A stretch of 64,000 bases of DNA from Scilla litardierei (taxonomy: Eukaryota; Streptophyta; Magnoliopsida; Asparagales; Asparagaceae): contig CM061142.1 in assembly GCA_030789695.1 (NCBI GenBank), positions 149,813,266 to 149,877,265 of the forward strand, given 5' to 3'. Positions 46,958-55,914 of this stretch are shown piece after piece. The translations under genes and the position numbers were made by a program. Under the pieces are notes generated by a model, which was not told where the DNA came from, ran no database searches, and saw only the letters and a list, made by a program, of their open reading frames with translations. Numbering within the stretch: the stretch's first letter is position 1; each line of letters starts with the position of its first letter.

Positions 46958-47153
46958 AAACCGCTAGCCTCCTTTATATAGTATTCATAATGGGTACTCA
47001 TGTGGGTGGATACCCAATAGGCCCAATGGGTCCTATTCATAACAAAAAAATATATTTAAATGGCCCAAATTTTTTACTCGCCCTGGGCCCCAATATCTTC
47101 AGGACCGGCCCTGACGACCGCCTCCGTGCCCTCCGGGCACGGACAATTTCTAG

Positions 47154-47713
47154 TGCTTTTAACATAAGGTGGTTAAGGTAGTTATTTCGAAATAAAAAAT
47201 ATAGTGTAATATTCTGTAATTTAACGAGTTGCGGTAGTAAGGTGCTGTGAAAATTAACCGATAGTCTTCTTGTCACTGTTGAGATTATTTGCTCTTGCTT
47301 TAGAAATAATTAATGACTTGATCTTTACTCTTTCATTGGTTTCCCTCTGTATTTAGAGTCATTAATGCTTAATTCGTTCATTATGATTTTAAACATATAT
47401 AAAAGCGTGCACATGTTTATGGAAATTCTCCTGTATTTTTATTATTTTCCTAGGGACAAAAAAATAGAATAAAAGCAGATTTAACACACGACGGAATCCG
47501 AAAGCCCAATCTGCGGTTCCCTTTTTTTATTCGCTTTTGCAAAAATAAAAGAGAAATTGAAATTGAATCCAGAAAACAGAGCACTCCGGCAACCTGAGCA
47601 ATTGAATCTCAAACCCTAATACTTTGATTCAAATTAGTGTAAACCATTAAATACAAACAACCCCAAAAACGAAAAGCCGAAAAAAAAAAGGATAGGCAAG
47701 GGACACGCAAAGA
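47154..47713. other. Intergenic and 3' UTR of the glutaredoxin gene
   Basis: AT-rich, no gene seen. The part next to 47714 is presumably the 3' UTR of the minus-strand glutaredoxin gene. Confidence 0.5.
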
Positions 47714-48142
47714 TCAAAGCCAGAGAGCACCAGCTTCCTTCAAGATAGGAACAAGATCGCCGGAGATATGAACAGCCATAAGCCGATCGAGTCCGCCGAC
47801 GAGCCGACCACCGATAAACACGGCCGGAAATAACGTCGCCTTCTGCACAGCGGCAGAGTCCTCCCCCGCCAAATCCTCCATCAGGGCCCCATCGTCGATC
47901 TCGTCGCCGACTTCGCAGGCCGCGGGATTGACCCCCAAACCGAGCAGCAGCCTCTTGACCACGTGGCACATGCAGCAGCCTCGCCGGCCCACGACCAGCA
48001 CCGGATTCTCCGCTATCATCCTCTTCAGACCTTCCCCGCCGCCGCCGCTCGTGGTCACCGTGCCGCAAGACGGCGACGCGTGAGAGGCCGGAGTGTCTGG
48101 GCCCCACGCCCTCCCGCTGCTGTAAGGGATCGCTTGCTGCAT
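47714..48142 (-). CDS. GRXC9: CC-type glutaredoxin, GRXC9/GRX480 (ROXY19)-like
   Basis: Intronless 142-residue protein starting MQQAIPYSSG. A variable N-terminal 35 residues precede the glutaredoxin fold. Active site GRRGCCMC (Cys56, Cys57, Cys59), cis-Pro loop FPAVFIGG (Pro106), GGLDRLMAVHISG segment, and C-terminal LVPIL...ALWL (139-142). CCMC plus GGLDR-MA-HISG and ALWL match Arabidopsis GRX480/ROXY19. That class binds TGA bZIP factors through the ALWL and L-x-x-L-L tail and modulates salicylate/jasmonate and detoxification responses in nucleus and cytosol. Length is normal and no break is seen. The first ATG gives a natural start. Expression is probably set by TGACG sites upstream (48291-48471). 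Function here is inferred from similarity. Confidence 0.93.
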   Translation of the reverse strand: MQQAIPYSSGRAWGPDTPASHASPSCGTVTTSGGGGEGLKRMIAENPVLVVGRRGCCMCHVVKRLLLGLGVNPAACEVGDEIDDGALMEDLAGEDSAAVQKATLFPAVFIGGRLVGGLDRLMAVHISGDLVPILKEAGALWL

Positions 48143-48540
48143 ACCTGAGCGAAGTTAGTTTTGGTGTTTCTCGTTAAAAACAGAGAGAAGCGAATAAAAA
48201 GAGCGCTGCACTAAGACTAGGAGGGGTTTGGGCCGGGCGTTATATGGGCTGTTGGCGCACAGCAACGCGGTCGGGGGCGTTCACATCGTGTGACGCGCGG
48301 GGCGACACGTCGTCTCGTGTGGGTTTGATGGCGTATGATGACGTCATCCTATCGGGGTGGGGGATTTAGGTGGGGCCACCGTGGATTTTCTGGATCGATG
48401 CAGACGCAGTCATCGCTCCGCCCGGTTGGTGGCACGTTACGTTGTTGATGACGTTTACAACGTCCACGTCACCCGCGCTATTGACCTGGACGCTTGCATT
48501 TGGATGCCATGAATCACATGCAGTATCTACGAATAATATT
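48143..48540 (-). promoter_or_regulatory. Upstream region of the glutaredoxin gene
   Basis: About 400 bp between the start codon and the next element. A weak minus-strand ATATAA box lies at 48240-48246. TGACG-type sites upstream are listed separately. The region ends at AATATT, the possible target duplication of the neighbouring element. Confidence 0.6.
48291..48471. promoter_or_regulatory. TGACG (as-1-like) site cluster
   Basis: TGACG at 48291-48295, the palindrome TGACGTCA at 48339-48346, TGACGT at 48449-48454 and CGTCA at 48467-48471. TGA bZIP factors bind TGACG; genes of the GRX480 type are known to be controlled by TGA factors through as-1-like elements. Site function here is inferred. 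Confidence 0.6.
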
Positions 48541-48854
48541 AGGAGTAAATTGCAGCAAAATATCCTTACGGTTTTGGCCTTTTTTACTTAAATACCATAA
48601 TGTTTATTTTCATCAAAATATATATCTAAACGTTTTCCGACGTTTTTAAGTTGATACCTTTTTTTAATTTTCAGTTTAAAAGACAGAAATTTGGACAAAT
48701 TTACCCTTGAATGTGCATTTTATAAGTTAACTAGTCATTAACCCGTGCCCACGGGCACGGTTTATCTAAGATCCACCCGCGAAATCTTTGTTTCTCAAAA
48801 AATTATTTCCACAGCCAAAATTTAACATAACAATAAATTAGCGTAAAAATATTT

Positions 48855-49040
48855 AGCGGCACGTGCACCTTGGACGCAGGCGTCTTTAGGGCGGAACAAC
48901 AAATTCGACGCAGGCGCCTTTGACGCGGAACAACAAATTCGGCGTCAAACAACAAATTTGGCGCCCGTGCCTTCGGCGCGGAACAACAAATTAGCGTATA
49001 AAAATTTAACGGGCGGGCGCCTTCGGCGCCGGCGTGCTAA
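48855..49040. repeat. Tandem GCGGAACAACAAATT units in the Helitron
   Basis: Four to five units of roughly 35-40 bp with GGCGCCTTYGGCGCGGAACAAC-like content. Confidence 0.65.
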
Positions 49041-49084
49041 ATTATTTTACACTAAATTTTTTATTTTGTTTAAGTTAATGGATC

Positions 49085-49300
49085 ATGCTTCTCCACAATC
49101 TTTCCCAAGACACTTTTAATTTCAAAGTTTAGGTTCTCAAGACACTTTTCCCCTCAAATTTAATCTCCACAGTCTTTCCCAATGCACTTCTAATTTCAAT
49201 GTTTAGGTTCCCAAGACACTTTCACCCCAAATTTAATCTCCACAATCTTTCCTAAGACACTTCAAATTTTAAAGTTTTGGGTCCCAATGCACTTTTTCCA
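49085..49300. repeat. Three ~75-bp tandem units in the Helitron
   Basis: Units share CTCCACAATCTTTCCCAAGAC, then a TTTCAAAGTTTAGGTTC-like block. Confidence 0.6.
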
Positions 49301-49480
49301 CCAAAATTTAAGTTTTTCCACTAAAATTTTCACAAAATCCAATCTCAACCATTGATTTACCAAGATCAAATCTCAGCCACTCTTTATCTTGTCCTAGTCA
49401 GCCCTAAAATTCAAAAAACGTTGTCAAATGTATAATAGATACTCTCACGTTTGGGCCTTTTATAAGTTAATACCATGAAT

Positions 49481-50395
49481 TGGGTGTGTGTGTCCATTGG
49501 GGTGGGTGGGTGCATTGGTGTGTGTGTGTGTGTGTGGGGGGGGGGGGGGGGTTGGGGGGTTGGTGTGTGTGTGCGCGCGCGCGCATTGTGGTGGGTGGGT
49601 GCATGTGTGTGTGCGTGTGCGCGCATGGGGGGTCATTGTGGTGGGTGGGTGCATGTGTGTGTGCGCGCGCGCGCATGGGGGGTGTGTGTGCATGGGGAGG
49701 GTGTGTGTGCATGGGTGGATGTGTGCATGGGTGGGTGGATGTGTGCATGTGGTGGGTGGGTGTGTGTGCATGGGTGGATGTGTGCATGGGTGGGTGGATG
49801 TGTGCATGTGGTGGGTGGGTGTGTGTGCATGGGTGGATGTGTGCATGGGTGGGTGGATGTGTGCATGTGGTGGGTGGGTGTGTGTGCATGGGTGGATGTG
49901 TGCATGGGTGGGTGGATGTGTGCATGGTGGGTGGATGCATGGGGTGGGTGTGTGCATGGGGAGTGTGTGTGCGCGCATTGGGGTGGCTTGGTGCATGAAT
50001 TTGTGTATGGGTGTGTTCGTGCATGGGGTGTGGGTGTGGGCATGGGTGTGTGTGCATAGGGTGGGTGTGTGCACTGGATGTGTGTGCGTGCGCGCGCATG
50101 GGGGTCAATGTGTGCACGTGCATCAGGATGGGTTGATGCATGGGTTTGTGTGTGGGTTTGTGCGTGCATGGAGGTTGAGTGTAGGTATGGATGTGTGTGC
50201 ATGGGGTGGGTGGGTGTGTGCACTGGGTGGGTGAGTGAATTGGGTGCACGTGTGTGTGCTTGGGTGTGTGGGTGTGTGCATTGGGGTGGGTTGGTGCATG
50301 GGGGGTGTGTGGGCATGGGGTGGGTGGGTGGGTGGGGCATGGGGTGGGTGGGTGTATTGGGTGGGTATATGCATTGGGGTGTGTTAGTGCATATG
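49481..50395. repeat. GT-rich minisatellite
   Basis: A GTG/GGGTGG/CATG-based repeat with three almost exact 59-bp units at about 49747-49923, a G17-type run near 49537 and GCGCGCGC blocks at 49573 and 49664. The long open frames on both strands come from the repeat and are not genes. Confidence 0.85.
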
Positions 50396-50440
50396 TGATC
50401 GTCTACCTTATAGTGCCCAGATTGAGCCAATACTTAAACA

Positions 50441-51155
50441 TGTCACACACGCCAATGCACCCACCCACCCCAAGCACACACACCCCATGCACACATCCCA
50501 CCCATGCACGCACATCCACCCCATGCACATAACCCACCCCCCACCCACGCACACACGCCCACCCCACACAACCCCACCCCCACCCTACACACACTCACCC
50601 TAAGCACACATCCCCTATGCGCACAAACCACATGCACACAACCCACCCTCCCACGCAGACATACCCACCCCACACGCACATCCCCAATGCTCACACACAC
50701 ACACGCACGCACACGCACGCACACACACGCACGCGCGCGCGCACACACACACACACACACACATAAACTATTAAGCACACACACCCCACCCACCCCCACG
50801 CGCGCACACACACACCCACCCCACACACACACACCCAACCACACCCACCAACACCCACCCATGCACACACATCCCCCATGCACACAACCCACCCACTCCA
50901 CGTGCACACACCCACCCCCACCCATAAACACACACACCCACCCCAAGCGCGCACACCCACCCCATGCACACACACCCACCCCCCATGCACACACACACAC
51001 ATCCAAGCACACCCACCCAAGCACACAACCCACCCACCCACGCGCACACACCCCATGCACACACCCCTCCAATGCACACACAACCCACACACACAACCCA
51101 TCCACCTCACGCATGAACGCACACAAACCCACACACCTACCTCATGCACCATCCC

Positions 51156-51157
<2 letters not shown>
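50441..51157. repeat. CA-rich minisatellite
   Basis: Mainly CACACAC, CCCACCC and CATGCACA words with CGCGCGCG near 50730. It is the strand-reversed counterpart of the GT-rich block. No genes. Confidence 0.85.
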
Positions 51158-51158
<1 letters not shown>

Positions 51159-51238
<80 letters not shown>

Positions 51239-51310
51239 GGGGGGGAGAGAAAGAATCAGTATAGAGAGATCGGTGTAGAGAGAGAAAGAGAGAGAGAGAG
51301 GAGAGAGAGA

Positions 51311-51360
<50 letters not shown>
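51159..51360. repeat. (AG)n microsatellite
   Basis: An uninterrupted AG run at 51159-51236 (about 39 units) and a second AG-rich run at 51283-51358. Confidence 0.9.
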
Positions 51361-51364
<4 letters not shown>

Positions 51365-51526
51365 AGAGAGAGAAGAGAGAATAGAGATGGGAGGAGGGGT
51401 AAAACAGTCCAATTTAACACCGTCAGACCAAATTCCGCCACAGTGTATTAATTGTCACAAAATGCATCTCAGGGTATTTACGTAAAAATGGTCCAAACGT
51501 ACGGGTGTTTTTATGCAATTAACCCT

Positions 51527-51670
51527 AATATTAATTAGGTATAATATTGCACGATTACACTTTAAATCAGACAGAGTTCCAAACCATATGCGAAAAGAGA
51601 TACGAATATGGTGAAAGGTAATACAGCTTATGAAACATAAAATGTTTGTTAATTATTCATTAAAAACGAG
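51527..51670. other. Short AT-rich spacer
   Basis: Begins with AATATT, the possible target duplication of the left element, and ends with ACGAG before the SIRE-like LTR. Nothing else seen. Confidence 0.5.
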
Positions 51671-52415
51671 TGTTGAGTATTGGTGTTTCATACCAATCTT
51701 ATTTTGATGATGATCACAACATTATGTTGTTGCTAATGACTCTCATGTTTTAGTCTCTCAGGTTTATTTCAAGAATATCTTTCTTGGAGACTAATCACTT
51801 GGTGCAAGGATGGACATCAAGTGAAGAAGGGCCAAAGCTTGGACTTAAGGAGTGCCAAAGCTTGGAGATGATGGAGAGCATTCAAGACTTCAAGATTGAA
51901 GACTTAGACTCTAAGAAAAGTATTGTAATCCATGTAATTTACTTTATTGCTTTCTATCTCTTTTGAGTCTAGGATTTATGTAATGCCTTGCTAGATGGTT
52001 TACTCATTCATGCATATGCATTTAACCATCTTAGTGAGCCTTAGGATTATCTTAGAATCCAACAATAGGTTCACTTTGTCCAAAGACTCATTTGGAGTCT
52101 CTGGCTTTCCATCAGCCGCCTGCTGAGGGAAACACAGTCGACTGGGTGATTTCCAGTCGCCTGTAGATCCTTCAACATTCACCTGATTTGCACAGCTCAA
52201 GTTAACATTTCAATTGACTCAAACTTAAGCTTTACACACAGTCAACTACAGGTCAGTTTACAGTTACCTGTAGATTGGTCTTCAGTCGCCTATATAGCGT
52301 AAGTGCAATCTCTGCTTCTCTCTGTCTTTTCTCCATCTTATTCAGCAGTCGACTGATTAATGTTTTACAGTCGCCTGACTAATAGACAGTCGACTGTATT
52401 ATTGACATCAGTCGC
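51671..52415 (+). repeat. 5' LTR of the outer SIRE-like element, first part
   Basis: 745 bases up to the insertion. CAGTCGACTG motifs and variants start at about 52136 and reach GTCGC (52411-52415), the duplicated target. Confidence 0.85.
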
Positions 52416-52937
52416 TGTTGGAAACATCATCCTAACCTATGTTTGATGATAACAAACCCTACTGAACTGTTCTAATATGTTTGTTGAGTGTGTCACAGGT
52501 CCCTATAGCCATGATTGCTCAGGCTACACATGTACGTACTCAAGTACGTAGAGATACAAGGGTGAAACTTCATTTGGAATTACACAAGCTGATCAAACAA
52601 TGGAATATAGCTATGAAACTCTACTCTAGAGTTAATCATAGGCTATAAATAGCATGGGATTTTTCTCAGGATTTATGGAGATTGTTTGAAGTCCAAATAC
52701 GGGGAAATACGAGAAAATACTGAGTATACAAAGAAGAAATTTTTTCTACAAGAGGTGAAATGAGGTGAAAAAATTCTCACATGTCAATATGAAGCTATGG
52801 GATTTTTGAGAATTATTTCAGAATTTTTGGGATTTATTTGATGCCAAAATACGCAAGAATACAGTGAAAATACTCAGCAAATACGACATACGGCACTGTT
52901 CCCATATACGCCTCATCGCAGCTCAAAATTCACGCTG

Positions 52938-53198
52938 ACGTGGCATCATCCTGGCCGTTCATTTTGCATCCGACGGTCGCTCGAAGCGGGGCGACGTGGC
53001 CGCTTGTCCGCCGCTAGATCGCGATCCGACGGTCACCAACCCAGCGGAGAAGTCGCAAATGGCGGGCGGCGAGATCCGAATTTGCGGGCGACGTGGCTGC
53101 ATCGTAGCCGTTTGCTCGAAGATCGGACGGCTACCGACAGTGCGGGTCCGGGTCAGCGGAGGCGGGCGTCAACGCACGATTTTTGACGACCACGTGGC
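52938..53198 (+). promoter_or_regulatory. Four ACGTGGC (ABRE/G-box-like) boxes in the LTR promoter
   Basis: ACGTGGC at 52938-52944, 52994-53000 and 53091-53097, and CACGTGGC at 53191-53198, 150-410 bases upstream of the TATA box. ACGTGGC is the core bound by ABA-response and G-box bZIP factors. The copies are kept in the 3' LTR. Confidence 0.6.
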
Positions 53199-53345
53199 GT
53201 GCTGTCGTCGAATCCCGCTTGATCCAACGGCTGAGATTTGTGCCGACAGCGGGTTTCAGATCCGAACCCGTTAAGCTTATTTAAAACATGTTTTGTGTGG
53301 GTGCGGATCCCTTGGAACAGTAACTCCAACCCGTTAACTCATTTC

Positions 53346-53353
53346 TATAAATA
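53346..53353 (+). promoter_or_regulatory. TATA box of the young SIRE-like LTR
   Basis: TATAAATA; the matching box in the 3' LTR is at 60937-60944. Confidence 0.7.
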
Positions 53354-54071
53354 CCAATGCACACTCTTTACCATTTCATCAATAAGTGGAGTTCTAGAGA
53401 TCCAAATTGAGTTCCGTAAGAAGCGTTGCGACCGTGACTTCATCCCCGACGCAGTGATAGCAAGTTGAGCAGCTAGTTCCTCCTGTGCAGAAAATGAGAT
53501 CACTTTGAGTGAGGAACTTCTACCGACTACTTCCACGGGGACAGCGACTACTTCTTCTACTGACATCCGATCATCATTCCGTAAGAAGCGTTGCGAAGCT
53601 ACTGATGTGCTGAAAGACGACAACCAGAGAGATCTTCACAAATGAGCTTTCTAAACTCTTGATCTTATTTATTTGTGAAGTTATTAATGTTTTGATCAGC
53701 ATTTCTGTAATATAATTTCTTCCGCTATTTGGGACTTTGGGAACCAAACTTGTTGGGGCAAGTTGGGTTGGGGAGTGATACTTGTATGTTTCTTTTTGGC
53801 TTTGGTGAGCTTGAGTTGGTCTGACAGGTTGGTGTTGGTGCACCAATCTAAGGGAGATTGTAACTTCTTAAAGAAACAGTATAAGTGATTGCTCATTGGG
53901 GTGGACGTAGGTCATGGGGACCGAACCACGTTAAATTCTGTGTCTTCTGTGAATGCTTTGATTGTCCAATTCCTAAACTGCATGCTGTAAACTAGGCTTA
54001 ATTTTTATCTTGCGATAATTTGGTCAAAGGCCTATTCACCCCCCCTCTAGGCCTTATTTAGATCCTACAAG

Positions 54072-54083
54072 TGGTATCAGAGC
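54072..54083 (+). other. Primer binding site, initiator-Met tRNA
   Basis: TGGTATCAGAGC, two bases after the 5' LTR. Confidence 0.85.
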
Positions 54084-54114
54084 TCCAGACCTGGCCATTT
54101 GAGTCTAGTTCATA

Positions 54115-55914
54115 ATGAATATATATGATTCAGCATTTGCTGAAGGACAGTCTACAGTTAAACCACCCAAATTTAATGGGACTGATTTTGCTTACTGGAA
54201 AGCTTGGATGAAAATTTTCTTAGTCTCTTCAGATCTTGAAATTTGGAAAATTGTTGCTAAAGGCTATCACCCACCTACAATCAAAATTGAAGATATTGAT
54301 GTACCAAAACCAGAAGATAAATGGGATGATAACGATAATAAACTTTATGCTCTGAATGGTAAAGCTATGAATGCAATTATCTGTGCACTTGACAGAACTG
54401 AGTTTAACCGTATATCTCAGTGTCTTACTGCGCAGGAAATCTGGAACACTCTCGAAGTCACTCACGAAGGAACCTCTCAGGTGAAGGAGTCCAGATTAGC
54501 GCTGCTGAGCTCAGAGTACGATGGTTTCCACATTCTACCAGGAGAATCCATCAAGGACATGTACACTCGCTTCACCGACATCGTATACAACTCAAAAGCC
54601 TTGGGAAAGTCTTACGACAGCATCGACCTCATTCGGAAAATCCTAAGAGCGCTTCCTAGTTCCTTCCGACCTAAAGTGACGGCCATCCAAGAAGCTAGAG
54701 ATCTCACTAAGCTGAAGCTGGATGATCTGATTGGGAATCTGTTATCCCATGAGCTGGAACTCAAAACCGTCGAGACAAGAGAAAAAGGTGAGGCTAAACC
54801 TTTAAAGACCATCGCTCTCAAAGCCGAAGAAAGTGACAAAGAAGATCTCGACGAGGAACATGCACTGATGGTCAGAGGATTCCGACGCTTCATCAGAACT
54901 CCTGCCGGAAAATCTGAAATGGCAAAAAGGTTCAATCGTTTTAATAAGTTTAATCCTTTGAATTCCTCATCTGAACAGAATACTACTAAAAGTGTTCAAT
55001 GTTTCAACTGCAAGAAATTTGGACATTTCATGAAAAACTGTCCAACAAAGAACGCGTCATCCGAAGCCAAAGGGAAATCATTTGCGGTAACATGGGATGA
55101 TGACGATGAAGACGAACCACAAGACGAGGTAGCGCAATCATCACTTTGCCTAATAGGTGAAAGCGACACGAACAAGGTAAGAGATGAATTTTCTTTACCA
55201 GAATTAATGAACATTTGTGAAAACATGAATTCAGAAATTACTTCTCTTGAATCCTCTATAGAAAATTATAAAGAAATGAATTTCCAACTACAGCAGGAAA
55301 ATTATAATGTTTTGCAAAATGAAATAAAATTGAAAAATGAAATTGCATCGCTCAAAATTAGCATTGAAAAACTCAAAGGAAAGTCTAGTATTACTGAAGC
55401 TATACCTTGTCAGACTTGTGCTTCATTAAAGCTAGAAATTAAGAATGGTAATGAAAAGATTGTTGGCCTAAATAAAAGAATAGAAACTCTCGCTAAAAAT
55501 GAAGATAATGTTAGAAAGAGTTTTATAAATAAAAGTGTCATGCTTGTAAATGAAAACATCTTTTTGAAATCCAAAGTCTCTGATTTAGAACTGAGTATCA
55601 GAAAATTTGGTGTAGGAAGGAAATCACTAGACATCATTCTTGGATACCAGTCAATCAAAAACGATAAACAAGGACTAGGATTTGGAAATGTTTATAATGA
55701 AAACATGATAAAGAAAAATCATTACATCAAGAAAAAGAAACGGAACGCCAAATGTTATACCTGTGGTTCTTTTGAGCATTTATATAGAAATTGTTGTTAT
55801 AAGAACCAAAACATGAAGTTCAAACAAGTATGGGTTCCGAAAGGTACTATGACTAACCATTGTGGACCTATTTGGCTACCCAGGTCACACATACCTTGTT
55901 CTTCTTATGTGTAG
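54115..55914 (+). CDS. gag: SIRE-like gag with two zinc knuckles and coiled coil
   Basis: 599 codons from the first ATG after the primer site (MNIYDSAFAEG). UBN2-type gag domain at about residues 15-240 (PPKFNGTDFAYWKAWM, ALDRTEFNRI, MYTRFTDIV). First knuckle CFNCKKFGHFMKNC at 296-309, an acidic patch, a long coiled coil (about 355-500), and a second knuckle CYTCGSFEHLYRNC at 547-560. It ends at a TAG (55912-55914) that is in the same frame as the protease just downstream. The stop could be a nonsense change or a read-through signal. Gag builds the particle and packages RNA. The coil and second knuckle are typical of SIRE-type long gags. Confidence 0.9.
   Translation: MNIYDSAFAEGQSTVKPPKFNGTDFAYWKAWMKIFLVSSDLEIWKIVAKGYHPPTIKIEDIDVPKPEDKWDDNDNKLYALNGKAMNAIICALDRTEFNRISQCLTAQEIWNTLEVTHEGTSQVKESRLALLSSEYDGFHILPGESIKDMYTRFTDIVYNSKALGKSYDSIDLIRKILRALPSSFRPKVTAIQEARDLTKLKLDDLIGNLLSHELELKTVETREKGEAKPLKTIALKAEESDKEDLDEEHALMVRGFRRFIRTPAGKSEMAKRFNRFNKFNPLNSSSEQNTTKSVQCFNCKKFGHFMKNCPTKNASSEAKGKSFAVTWDDDDEDEPQDEVAQSSLCLIGESDTNKVRDEFSLPELMNICENMNSEITSLESSIENYKEMNFQLQQENYNVLQNEIKLKNEIASLKISIEKLKGKSSITEAIPCQTCASLKLEIKNGNEKIVGLNKRIETLAKNEDNVRKSFINKSVMLVNENIFLKSKVSDLELSIRKFGVGRKSLDIILGYQSIKNDKQGLGFGNVYNENMIKKNHYIKKKKRNAKCYTCGSFEHLYRNCCYKNQNMKFKQVWVPKGTMTNHCGPIWLPRSHIPCSSYV

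Larger units (their letters stand above)
31418..47044 (-). mobile_element. Largely non-coding LTR element, split by the Tekay chromovirus
   Basis: The left LTR (31418-31547) starts TGTTATGAA and ends TTCATAACA. The right LTR keeps the last ~88 bases (about 46957-47044), including the minus-strand CTATATAAAGGAGG promoter block. AAAAA flanks both sides (31413-31417, 47045-47049). A purine tract (complement CTTCCCCTTAT at 31546 onward) beside the left LTR gives minus orientation. The ~5.7-kb interior (31548-35744, 45475-46956) shows no gag or pol. It resembles a large non-autonomous (LARD-like) element, or a copia too decayed to read. Confidence 0.6.
30027..47113. mobile_element. hAT-type DNA transposon, non-autonomous, carrying nested LTR elements
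   Basis: Terminal inverted repeats of 15 bp (30027-30041 CAGGCCCGGCCCTGA and the complement of 47099-47113, two mismatches) are flanked by a perfect 8-bp duplication ACGACCGC (30019-30026 and 47114-47121). That length is typical of hAT elements. Removing the nested LTR element (31418-47044) leaves about 1.46 kb with no transposase domain seen. The CAGGGCCGG-type end is common among plant hATs. Strand cannot be set. Confidence 0.85.
29755..47153 (+). mobile_element. Small Helitron split by a hAT-type element
   Basis: The 5' end TCTATTATACA lies at 29755 after host A. The 3' end has a perfect hairpin (CCGTGCCC 47124-47131, GGGCACGG 47135-47142), seven bases, then CTAG at 47150-47153 followed by host T. 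Without the insert it is about 304 bp and non-autonomous. The two parts are 29755-30026 and 47122-47153. The 5' part includes a direct repeat of GTCCCACGTGGCAGTTTT-like units near 29780-29820. Confidence 0.75.
48731..49439 (-). mobile_element. Small non-autonomous Helitron (709 bp)
   Basis: On the minus strand it starts TCTATTATACA after host A (49440 complement) and ends with hairpin CCGTGCCC/GGGCACGG (48743-48760) then CTAG at 48734-48731 before host T. Both ends match the Helitron at 29755-47153, so they are one family. No Rep/helicase. Confidence 0.8.
48541..51526. mobile_element. 3-kb element with ~60-bp terminal inverted repeats
   Basis: The left end (AGGAGTAAATTGCAGCAAAA...) and the complement of the right end (AGGGTTAATTGCATAAAAAC...) align over about 60 bases with small gaps, including TTTTTACNTAAATACC. 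AATATT flanks both sides (48535-48540, 51527-51532). No transposase seen. The interior is a nested Helitron plus satellite. The superfamily is unclear (Mutator-like ends would give 9-bp duplications). Confidence 0.6.
52416..54069 (+). repeat. 5' LTR of the young SIRE-like element
   Basis: 1654 bp with TATA box TATAAATA at 53346-53353 and four ACGTGGC boxes upstream. Also a near-perfect palindrome TACGTACTCAAGTACGTA at 52533-52550. Confidence 0.95.

Noticed and set aside
49411..51451. Long open frames of 150-315 codons on both strands rich in His/Thr/Pro or Val/Cys/Gly
   Set aside because: They are translations of GT/CA/AG satellite, overlap in all frames, and have no domain.
52996..53896. 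Several small frames repeated at 60587-61499
   Set aside because: They lie in both LTRs of the young SIRE-like element, and composition explains them.
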